Assembly (NCBI GenBank): GCA_039881145.1
Contig: JAYKKI010000091.1
Location: 1,736,001-1,800,000, forward strand
Direction of reading: 5' to 3'
Length of the DNA: 64,000 nt
Source of the DNA: Druceiella hillmani
Taxonomy: Eukaryota; Arthropoda; Insecta; Lepidoptera; Hepialidae
Notes under the pieces: generated by a model
Databases searched by the model: none
Told to the model about the DNA's origin: nothing
What the model saw: only the letters and a program-made list of their open reading frames with translations
Translations under genes and position numbers: made by a program
Shown here: positions 24,471 to 36,900 of the stretch, piece by piece
Layout of the letters: each line of letters opens with the position of its first letter
Position numbering within the stretch: the stretch's first letter is position 1

Positions 24471-24953
24471 ATGAAAGCCACAGATGCATCAGCTGAAGAT
24501 ATTGATGTCACGGAAATCACACCTTCGAAAAAGAAATTGAAACAAGCCCGTCTTCCTTTCCAAGTTATAAGTCCCGCTTCACCAGTAAATACATCTCCAG
24601 TTTCTCGCAAGAGAAAGTTATCTGTGCAGCAGGACGAAAAGCAGATTAAAATAGGAAAAATATCTAAAGAAAATGACACAAAAAATAAAGACACTGTACC
24701 GGCTGATGTAGTCGTTATAAGCGACGATGACAATTCTCGTGATACCTGCAGATTATCGAATAATTCTAATGTTCAGAAAGATAATTTAGAAAAGAAACAT
24801 GAGTTGGAAGCTGTTGCTGCTTCAAATGGTATTATTTCGCCTGCGACCAAGAAGACACCAAATAGAAAACGGTCTTTGAGGTCGAATCGAGACGATGCTG
24901 TGACAGGACTCAATGACACAAAGATACCGATTTCCAAGAACAGTTCAAAAAAA
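24471..24953 (+). CDS. CHAF1A: CAF-1 p150 exon 1 (residues 1-161)
   Basis: Encodes an N-terminal region rich in Lys, Ser and Asp, expected to be disordered. KKKLKQARLPFQV (residues 20-32) matches the conserved N-terminal PCNA-interaction-like block of p150. VVVISDDD (80-87) looks like a SUMO-interaction motif with its acidic tail. The exon ends at AAA before GTAAAC (24954), phase 0. That donor departs from the GTAAGT form used by exons 2, 5 and 6, and the frame would otherwise run eight codons further to a stop at 24972-24974. This leaves open a short alternative product ending in the intron. Confidence 0.9.
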
Positions 24954-27900
24954 GTAAACTTTTATGATGCTTAATATATATTTAACTTTCAAATGAAAAA
25001 AAAATTCATTTGATTTAATTTTTCGAAATTGTTTTAGCAGTTTGTTTCTCACTCTAATTTCAGAAATTGCCATCTTGGCTACTGTAACTCTAGTTTTATT
25101 AAATTTTTTCTCACAACACATTCTATTTGAAATTGATATGAAAATATAATGATATATAATGAAAATTTTCAACCAATTGTCTTAAGTAATTTGTTCTGAG
25201 CTATATCCAACAGACAGAACTAGGTAGGTAGCAAAAAATAGCTAAAGCATTTGCTTTGTTGTGGACAATTGCAGCTTGTGTTTATCAATTTGTAAAGAAA
25301 ATTTAAGAGACTAGGAGACTATTATATTAACCTTGAATAATGGTGGGAACTGTAGGCAAGTGGCAGATATACATATCTCATTTTAATGGTACACTGAAAT
25401 GAAAAGTATGTTACATGTGGGATTAGGCGAGATTTGAATCTGCGCCAACTTGGCCTCAATTTATGTCACAAAAGTATTACTATTAAAGTGACATAATCTC
25501 ACCGTATTATTTAAGCGTAATTAAATGCTGTATATATAGTCGTGAAATTATAAATTGACAGAATATGAAGACAGCAATTCAATATTTTATGGATTTGTAA
25601 TTGACTATTTGTTTATTTTATTCAATAATATTTTCAGGCACTGCAAAAAGCGGGAGGTAAAACAATAAAAAATACTAAAACAGCAAAGAAATCAATTGAT
25701 AAAAATGAACACAACATTAGCACAGATAACTCTATCAAACCAGTTGAACAACAAGCTAATGAGTCTTCTATTGAAAAAGTAGATAAACCATCTGTTAAAG
25801 AATTAGGGAAAGAAATGTCGAAGGAACTCAATAAAACAGGATCAGAACAAATGGTAATGGGTTCAAAGAAAGAAGATGAACATGATAAACTTGAAAATAT
25901 GGAAATGACTGATCTAGATGAGTCTGATGCAAGTATAGATAAGTCTCATGATAAATCATCATCGTTTATTGATAAAAATGTATCTATGAAATTCAACCCT
26001 TCAGGTTCACCAAGAGTTAAACGTAGTAGTGTGACCGCTACTACACCTACATCTAATAAAATTTCAAGCCCTGTTCTGACTCCTAAGCAGGTAAGTAAAT
26101 TTGTTGCATTGCTGTGAACATTATTAAACATTGTCGTAATTATAAATGTTAATTTTTGTAAATGTATAAATATTAAGTGAAAGAGAAAAATTTATAGATT
26201 GGCTGATTTAAAATCGCTTAGAAAGTTATGTAAAACAAAATCGTAAAAGTTTTGACACATGGCTTATTTTAACATAATATATTATTTGATATACAATAGC
26301 ACTTACCACAAATGCTTGCAGTATTTATTTGAAATGCCTCTCCTGTTCTATTGTGGCCAAGAACATAGCGCAGGCTTTGTAAAATTGTAGTTTCGAAATT
26401 TCAATAGTATGTTTTATCGCTGCATATTCACAATCAGACAAGAGCTTATGTGGTAAATAAAAAACTATTTGGAGCATTGAAAAAATCACATTTGCTATAA
26501 TAATATAATGTGCAGTGCTTTCTTGTTAAGTGGTCTAGACTCCACTATTAATAACAGCATGGCGAGATGCCATGATTTCTATTAATTTTATAATAATCTG
26601 GGGACAATTATCTCCATATAAATTGTATCTGTTAAACTAACTGCTTCACATTCCATATATTTTTCCATTAGTGATAGAAAGCATTTTTTATGGAACTTGC
26701 ATCTTGTGATTGAAGGCCAAAGATCCACGTAGTAAAAATATGACTACAATGTTTTGAGGCTTTGTCTACTATTGTTTTTCCTTATGAACTTTTGGGAAGG
26801 TGATAGAAAGCCTTTTGATATATTTTGACCATATTGCCTGCATTCAAATTGTAAGTGTATAGTGCCAAATATCTACTTAGAGAAAGATAATTCTGTGGAC
26901 TGTTAAACGTCTTTACTAGGTATTTAACAGTCTATTGGATAAATCTATTCGTGTGAATTGACCAAGGACGGTTATTGTAATAACATATCCAAAAAAAAGC
27001 TACATTGGAACAAATTAAGTTGTCCCAATGGTTACCCAAATTTTCTGTTATTTGGATAACCCAAATTTTCTGTTATTGATTTTTGTCTTTTTGACCTGTT
27101 TATACAGTACAGTAGTCGTTTTTTCATGGTTTCAATATTTTGCTTTGTGAACCAATAAACATCTTATAGCATCACATATAATATTCAGATGCTTTTTATA
27201 TAAAATTGCATGCCCGTCACGTAATGATAGATGAGGATTCTTAACAAACACCAGTACAATCTGACATTTTTTCAAAGTTTGTTGCACATAAGCATGATCT
27301 GCCTGATCATTGACATTTTTACGTTAGAATAGTATTTTTTTTCAACATTTTCATGTATTTAGCAGTTGCTCCGTAAGACATTTTCAGTCCTTCTGGACTT
27401 AAACGCAGAAACATGGTTTCATGATGTGATTTCTATGTGGTTCTCATAATGGAATATATTCTCCTATGACTAAGGTCAAACTACAACTTTCAGTACAATT
27501 GGAGAAATGGGTACAAACTTGTAAAAAAGCTGATAAACTAGATTCTGGTAGGTACAAATAAAATAGCTTGTTTAAAACGATAATAATTCATTTATAGACA
27601 TGATGGTTTTACATTAATTTTAAGTGACATTATTATTAAATATTTCACCTCTTAGGGTTTCAACATGTAAAATGAGATGTCAAATGTGGGTACATTGAAC
27701 AGAAATACTTACCTCTGGTTCGTAGCGGTGTATCTGATATTCAAAACGTCACTATTTTCTGTTCTATTTAAATATACTCATAGAATTTTCTTAGCTGTTT
27801 CCGTAAACAATAATCGAATACAACTTTATTTGTTTGGACTATCTTTTCCTGAAGGTTACACTTGCTTTCGTGGACCATACACTTTATAAATTCCTATAAA

Positions 27901-30900
27901 AAACTAGTTGTGGTTAATTTCAGTGACCTGATGGCCAGCCATGTTGTTAATAGTAATTCTTGGTTTGGTTCTGAACAGGTTCATGTCTAATAGATTTTTT
28001 TGTCGACATAGTTTATCTGTTGGTACTTCGCAATTACACTACTGCCTCCATTGTGCCCCCCATAGGCCAATATTAAGTAACCATGAATTGTTCCCGTATA
28101 GTTTGGAACAGTATACCTTTATATTTATTACGCAGAAAGATAAAGAAAGGGTAATGATATGTTTCTAGTGACATTATTTTCAAGAATTAACTAGGAAGCA
28201 CGCATCTACAGAAACATATTTATTTTAAAAAGTTTTGGAAAATCTGAATCTAAAATTTTGCTTTCGTAAAAATACAAAATGTTTAAATTGAAAGTTTCTC
28301 CCTTACAAGAATTATCAGTTATTTGATGGTTTACTTTTTATGCATTTTTTTCTGAGGGAGAGGGGTGACACTTCAAAGCAAAATAAATCAAATTGCTTCG
28401 GTATTGACCTGTGCAGTGCGGGAATAGATGCATAGGTTTGACCAAAAAACAACGCCATTATAATATATAGTTTTTAAAATTATCAGTAATTTTTTCACAT
28501 TCTTTATACAAGATAGTATAAAGTATTACAGTGTAATTTTGTAAAAATAGTATTAAAAATGTGTTTGAAATAAATAATTCATGGAATATTTTATTACCTC
28601 TTAAAGGCATTAAGAAAATTGGAGCATGCTAAGAAAAGGGAAGAGAAGGAGAAAGAAAAATTTAATAGGGAACAAAAGCGGCAACAAGAAAAGGAACTTC
28701 GTGAGAAGCAGAAACAAGAGAAAGAAGATCAAAAACGTAGGGAAAAAGAAGAAAAGGAAGAGCTGCGAAAAAAAGAAAGAGAAGAGAAGGAGGAACTGAA
28801 AAGAAAAGAAAGAGAGGAAAAAGAAGAACAGAGAAAAAAGGAAAGGGAAGAAAAGGAAAAACAGAAGGAGAAGGAGAGAAGTAAATTTTATGTATTTATA
28901 TATAAAACTTTTCTCTTATATGTGTACTTATTACATATATTGGTTTAAATCCAAAAACCTCGTGAGTCCCACTAATTAAATAGAATGGTTATGAAATATT
29001 GGCATTGTACATTATATATTTTAAAACCTAAAACAAATAATGCGCAAGAAAATAATTGAAATTATGATTAATGACTGTTTTTCAATTCACCTGTAAACTG
29101 GGGGTGTTCTGCTAGTTATGAGGTTCCGTAATCATTAATTTTATTTAATTGATGGTAAATATTATGTATTATTGTATACATGTATGTATTATTGTATATA
29201 TATATTGTTACTTTATGTATTATTGTATATGTATATGGACATTTTTCGACTAATAGACAAAATTGATGTATTTGTGGTACAAAAAAAGCGTTTAAAATTA
29301 ATGATACATTTTTCTTTTCCCCAGTAATAAAGAACAGCTTATGAATATTGTTAAGCAATCAATAAGCCATAATTTCATGTAGTTTCACTATTATTAAGGC
29401 TATTTTGAATAAAGCTGTTTACCCAATTACACTATAAAAATATTATACTTCGTTACCGATCAATTGGAATTATTACCAATAATGGGATTTCCCTAAATAA
29501 ATATAATATCTCATTCGATTCTATATGTTCTTGAAAAAATGCATCAATTCCTTGCTAAGTGCACATATATTGAGCCAGTATTCATCGATGTAATCTATTA
29601 CTCTTTGATGGCTTAACCGTATTCATTTAATCCTTATTATTAAAAAAATCCACATTTCAAAATGCAAAGGACAGTGATAGTTCACTTTGGTTGCTCGAAC
29701 ATCAATTTTGCATGTATGTGATAACTGCATATTTATGTTATATTCCAATAAGGTAGGGTAGGCATCATTAACTCAAGTACTGTTATTTCTCTCGAGGTGA
29801 TTATTGCCAGCTACAATGTGAGTATGTGTCTAGGCAAATGTAAAGATTATGTTATTTGGTTTGTTGCAAAATTTTATGGCGAAGGTGTGTGCTTGTGACC
29901 TATCATTTTGTTGTGTAATCAAGGTTATATTGAATCCGTAGAAAATTAACAAGGTTGAACTTCTTCATTTATACAATATTTGCACATATTGCATAAATGA
30001 ACAAAGATATTTCATGATGACATGACTGAACTCAAAAAAAGGTAAAAAACCATGGTACATATTAAAGGAATGAAAAGTAGATTTTGTCTAGAAATGAAGG
30101 GTCCAGTTTTTTTTTTTAAGTATCTGTGAACTTACAGCAAACCTACAAAATAAAACAAAAACAATATTAGCTATGATTTAAACTATCCGAGTCTTTTAGC
30201 TTGTCTCCTGTCATTAAATTCACAGCGACCCAGTATTATAAGGTGAACAAAATAATATTATGAAACTTCACATTTATTTCGGCACAAGCTTAGGTAGAGT
30301 ATTAAAAATAAAATGAAATTATAGCAACGAATTGAGAAACCGCAACATGCTCAATGAATATGCTCTGATACACAAGTGTAAGTGATAATAATTATAGGAG
30401 TCAGAGTAGTTGTATACAGGTGTCTAATGCCCCTATCCGAAAAAAAAACCTTGAGCAAAACAACATATATTTCAGAAAAATATTGACATATTAGATTTTT
30501 AATAAATAATAAAAAGTCTATTGTGAACATAGCCTAAGCTTTTAACGTCGTCATTCGCTTCGTGACTCCCCTCATCACTTGCAACGCTGACATCGATGAC
30601 AGTTTTTTGAACAAAATCAAAGGAAGGAGTGGCGAGGTGAACGCCCTAATTGGGTATTATGTATGTATGACAATTGCATATGGTTGTGTGCAATATGTAC
30701 AGGTTACATACGAGGGTGGTCTGAAAAGTTTCCGATCTCAACGTGAAGATGGCAGCACTCGTAAATAAAAGCTAGTGAATTTCGTTGTTCATCTGTTGAC
30801 AGATACTCACCAAAGTTCCAGCCATTTTGGATACGCAGTTGTTATGTAACAGTCGTTTGAGTGAATTGATGTGAGTGTTTTTGTGAAAATGGACAAAATC

Positions 30901-33900
30901 GAGTATCGAGCTGTCATTAAATATTTGTTTTTGAAAGGCAATACACCTAAGCAAATCAAAGATGAGTTGGTTTCTGTGTATGGGGAATCTGCACCATCAT
31001 TTACCATAGTAAAATTTTCGGCAGCTGAATTTAAACGTGGCCGTAAGAGCTTGGGAGACGATGTACGTTCGGGACGTCCGAAAACTGCAACTACCGACGA
31101 AAATATCGCCAAAGTTCATCAAATAGTGCTAGACGACCGCCGAATTAAAGTGAGAGTGATAGCAGAGGTTATGAATATGTCAAAAGAACGGATTTGTCAC
31201 ATATTAAATGAATATTTAGGCATGAGAAAGCTCTCCGCGCGTTGGGTGCCGCGTTTGCTCACGTTAGACCAAAAACGTGTTCGAATGAACATTTCCAACG
31301 CTCTGTTGGCGCAGTTTAGGCGCAATCAATCCGAGGTTTGGCAGTCCAAACAGTGGACTGCAAAGGGGGAACCAGCTCCAAATAAAGCCGAAACTGTTTT
31401 TTCAGCTGGAAAGTGATGGCGACTGTTTTTTGGGATAGTCATGGAGTTATTTTAATCGATTATCTTCAAAAAGGAAAAACCATTACAGGAGCATACTATG
31501 CATCATTACTTGACAAGCTGAAGGCAGAACTTGCGGAAAAAACCGCCACATTTGCAGAAAAAGAAAATCCTGTTTCACCACCGTCTCACACCTCAAATTA
31601 ATAATTGACTTTGACCATGTACATGCTCTCGCATACGAGAAGAGAATGTCAATATAGTATCTCTCTCTTCTCACTTGTTAACCTTTTTTTCCCCTTTATT
31701 ACTTATGCGTAAGATATACCTGGCGACGTTCGAAAGGCTGGACTCGTTATTTACCTAATATGCCAGATAAAGTTATTAAGAATAACTTTACCTGGTATGT
31801 AATGAAATATGTAAGGATTCGTGCAGACAGTTTGTCTTGAAATTTTTATCGGGATATATTGTTTCTAAACTCCTTGAGATAATAAATTCCGGTTTACACC
31901 AATGATCTCCATACAACCAGGAGATCCATTGGTATTCGTTTTCGGATGGGATCGCAGACACCTTTATAGTATTAAATTCTATTTTGTAAGGTACAAGTTC
32001 ATAATTTGAATTATCAAATTTGCCAAAATGTACACCGTTACGTATGTAACTTTCAATAACTTGATTCAGGAAATCCAAATATCTTCTTTGTCTTAACAGG
32101 AGACAGATTTTGCAGGACACAAGCATTATAGAAAGTCATATAATTACTCTCCAAAGGCACCATATCATTGCCAATCCATACAAAAAAAATCACTTTATGG
32201 AATAAATATTTTTCCTACTTGAAACCTGAACATTATAAGATCATAAAAAATAGACCTTGATAAAAAATGGTAAAAACGATTTATAGTTTTTTTATTTCTT
32301 CTCTAATGAGTAAACATCCCCTAACGCAATTGTTGAGCCATGTTATCTAAGTGTGCCTGCCAAGAGACCGATCAAGAAATGTGCACATTATCTAAATACA
32401 GTGTATCAAGAGTTTTGCGAAGACTTCTCAGTGTAGACAAAAATGAATAATAAATATTTGTTTTACTGATGACGAACAAGGAGTCATTCTCATCTACCTC
32501 TTATATTTTAGACCTACACAATTTTTTAAAATAACTAATATAATTTTTTTTTTATCTCCTATGCATTCAACTAGGTCATTTACCTATGAGTTCTGAAGAG
32601 TAACAGTCACAAAACAGAACCCTAAAAATAGCATGCACACTCCTCGGATTGTTAACATTTAACTACAAAGATTTGTTCTTCGTCATATAGATAGGAACAT
32701 GAAAATTAAAGTTCGGAAACCCGTGTGCCATGTTAATCCAATTTGGCTAGCAGAATAAAATGATTCTTGTAGCTTTTCAAAGAAATATAAATGTAATATT
32801 AGAATTCAAATAGTCTAATTATTTATTCTGTAAACCAAACAAATTTTTGGTGAAACATGAATTGCTATTCTTATTGTAATTTATTTCATTAGCTTTGGCA
32901 TGGTAAGCCAGAGATCATTTGCTAAAACAAATTTTAGCATTTTACGAACATGCACTTTAACTGTATTGCTACCTCTATTGGTGTGGTAAGCCAGAGATCA
33001 TTTGCAACTGACACTGCACACTTTTTCCAATTTGCAGCTATTTTGAAATGAAGATGAAGTTTATTTTAGAGTATTTATCAAATTTCATATGTACACACTC
33101 ATAGTATTCTAATAATAGTAGATTCTAGAAAATATTAAATAAAAAAATAAATAAACTAGTTCTGTTGAGGATCATAGATTTGCGTAATACTTCCAATCAA
33201 AATGGATGGTCTTGACTCCTTTTTGAAACTCACATTGGTGTTGTTTTAAGTTATTTCATATAAACAATTTCTTTATATCATCTGTCTTGTAATAATGTTT
33301 TATAATGGTGGAAGCAATTAGATTTTTAAAACTAATACTTAACTTTTAAAAAATAACTTGTTTAAAAGTAGTAGGAAAGTATATGGTTGTAATTAGAAAA
33401 TTTATGGTAATTCCCATGGCAGGCCTTTATTTGTTATTCTCAATATAGTACAGTTCTAAAATCAGATCAGACATTCTGCAGCATGTAGTATGGTTATTGG
33501 AAAAAGCTTCAGGTTTTACAATTGTGATGGACGTGGTCATAATTATCTCCAAAAAATGGGTTACTGTGAATACACAAACGATTTCTAAAATTCGTTTGTT
33601 TTTTTAGTATTTTGAACCAGTGTTTTTAGTATTGTACATGAGTATCATGTACAATCAGCGATTATGCCATAAAGAGATCCTTTACATGCCAAGTAGCATG
33701 TTTCGTTGAGGTAATTTACTTGCATTAGCTGGATTCTATTGTCGAACTCTCTATCTAACCACATACATATAAAATCTTATCGTGTTTTGTGTGGTACTAT
33801 TTCCGTACTTAGCTGGGTGCTTCAACAGTTTTCTTTCTGAATACTAAAAATGTGTGTTGATTTAGGTGCATTAGTTTTAATCTTTCAATTTCTCATCCAT

Positions 33901-36900
33901 TGATCTACTTTGTCAAGATGTTTCTGTAAGTGATTTGATGCAATCGCGCTACGAAAGTTGCTGCTTCGTAATGCGAGTAAATAGGACAGGACTCATTACT
34001 GTACCCTATGGTACACCTGCATTGATATCATAGAATTAATTTTTACTTGATATTTTCCATTTTCAAATATGATTTTATTATAATAGAAAAGACTAGGGTA
34101 GGTCCTTTTTTAGTTTATATAGTTAGCTTTTGTTGAAGGCCTGTTGCACATCTCGAAATATGTCTGACCAAAATTCTTTTCTTTCAAGACAGCCTTACTT
34201 TATGTGCGATTCTGTGGGTCTGTTCTATTGTTGAATGGTTAAACTGGAAGCCAAAGTGATGATCTAAAATCAGTCTCTTTTCTATTATTATATATTTCAG
34301 GTGCTTTAAAAAGATGTTTAGATTGTATTGAGAGCAGACTTATTGGTCGATATGAGGAGACACGAGTTGTGCTGGTTTTGACAAACTTCCTAACTTACAT
34401 GTGTATGGGAAAGTATAGTAGTAGAAAGTATGGGAAATCACATTGTAATAATACTTTAACCATTTGAGTGCCGACGAGTGCCATCACGCTTGTACGTGTA
34501 CTAAATAAATATGTCACGAGCGCGATGGCGCTCGCGAAATCAGTTGCTGTTTAGCGCACGGTAGGGGAAGTCGCACGCATCGCTAATTTTTTATCTTTCT
34601 ACATGTTACATAAAGTTTAAAATGTAATATTATTAGTAATTACAATATAAAAGGGATCCAGGAAAAGAATTTTTTTAACCTATAATGTCGGAATACGAAA
34701 ATAATTTGAGTGAAAATGATGGTTTTTTAAGTTGTGAAGAAAGTGATAGTGGAAGTGACATTATGGTGCGCTCACAATTTGGCGTAATGCAAATTTTGAG
34801 TGATAGTGATAATAGTGACGATAACAATTATTTTGCTGATACGGTGGATGTACCGGACTGCGAAAATGACGATGTGACCTTGATTTCAATTTTTGTTATA
34901 ATTTTTATTCACAATATATATTTCCGTAATTTTCTTTGTATTTTATTATCCTTGTTCAAGTTTTTATTAAGAAAACACCGAAAAAATTATTAAAATTGGA
35001 TAATTTTTGGAAGAGATACAGTTTTTTTTCGAGACAAGTGTAAATGACGTCAAAAACCAAAGGATTTTTTTGGCATTTATTAAGTATATATGAGTAAAAA
35101 ACAATGGCACTAAAACGGTTAATAAAAACTATCTTTTTGAGGGAGCTCTCAAAGTACTTCTGCTATTTAAAGCCAAAACCCTATTATTTCTGAGATCTAG
35201 ACCTAAGATGATTAATCTTATTTCTTCAAGTGTGCAGCTCTTTATAGGGGGATGGGGGATGCTCGAGCTGGATAATTCTGTGGCTGTCATTAAACAATAC
35301 TTGCCATGTTAGTGTGTTATGTCCATAAAATTATCACGGAAGGCAAACTGCATGGCTAAAATGAATACTGTGACATCTCAAGTTTATCGTCATGTTATAG
35401 TATTAATTGTTGGTATCATTTGTATTCATTTTCACTCAATAACAATAGTAAATGAATGAAAACAAGTTAATAAAGTATAAAATATGAAACAAAATTAACG
35501 GAAAAGCAAGTGAAAATAGTATGTACTAACCTAAATTTTTTAATTGTTCAAGGAAAACTATTGTGTTATGAATTAGGAGCATACGACACAAAAGTAATAA
35601 GTGTATCTCTTTTTAAGAAATAAAACGTAATTTGTCGATAATTTGCCTATGCATATTCTATATCAGGACACTAATACTTTTACTTTTAAAAAATAACTAA
35701 TACTTTTAAGTACTGTTCACATGCACCATAAAGTGGTGGAGATTGCACGGCACCATCAAAGCGACATGACACAGCGATTACAAACTCCCTATTGGAATTT
35801 TAATATTGAGCATTACATGTACCTGAAATAATGTTGATACTGGTAATTTGGCATTTTTGTCAAATTTTTTTATTCAACTTTTCTTTATATTAATGATATT
35901 TATGTGAAATTTTACTCATGACAAATTTAAATGTAAACATATTGGAAATAAAAATGTATTCTCTTATTGAAAAATAAATAATTTCCCCTAATAAAGGTGT
36001 GTGATTGTTGGTTTATATATTTCTGAGAGGAATCCCAAAAAACATTTTCTTAAACGACTACCTTTACATTTAAGAAAGTTGTTTTGCGCATTGTTCTGAA
36101 ATTAAAAATGTAGGATGTGATTTTAACTGATTTACAGGAGACCGTGAAGAGAAAGAAGAACAACGCCGAAAAGAAAAAGAAGAGAAAGAAGAACATAAAC
36201 GAAAAGAAAAAGAAGCTAAGGAAGAAGAACGACGGAAAAAACAAGAAGCCCTAGATGAAGAAAAGCGATTAAAGGAATTAGAAAGGCAAGAGGTTGAAAT
36301 GAAAAAGAAGAAAGCTGCAGCAGCCTTCGCCAACTTTTTTGTTGCCGGAAAACAGAAAGGTGGACATGATATTGACAATAAATCTGGTCAAGTAGAGAAT
36401 AAAAATAGTATTCTCTCAAGTTTTGCTGTGAAATTGGATATGAGGCTAGCACCAATAGTGAGGAATTCACTCGAAGACGATAAAAAGAAGGTCTTAGATA
36501 ATCAGCTTGTATCACAAAACGCTAATAAAAGTCGTCTTTATGTAGAGGAGTTAAAATGCAGTGCTTCAAAGCCTAAATCAAGTGGAAAAACCTGGCCACT
36601 TGATGAGTTAAAATATGAAGTTACAATCATTGGTGAGTAAATTTATTATTTTTTTATAAAACATCTAACCTTAAATAGGGTCTCACGGCTTTTCTTGCTT
36701 AATAAGGGTACTAAATTGAAATTGAGAAAATTATTTCAACAATTTTCATTTGTTAATCAAGATTAGAATCATAATCTGAATTCAATTTCATAATCCATTA
36801 GATATAAATGGCATAATTTTTGGTTACTAATTAGTTCCAAAAATTTAGTTTCACTCATCAAATGAATAAACTTCAATAGCACATTGCAGATGTGAGTATT

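Noticed and set aside
24443..24733. 96-codon minus-strand frame over CAF-1 exon 1
   Set aside because: Shadow of a real exon; the plus strand has conserved motifs.
25425..25460. GAGATTTGAATCTGCGCC, similar to a reversed tRNA T-arm
   Set aside because: No acceptor stem, D-arm or anticodon arm could be formed around it.
36050..36515. Minus-strand open frames opposite CAF-1 exon 4
   Set aside because: Shadows of the Lys/Glu repeat of the KER domain, giving Phe/Ser runs.
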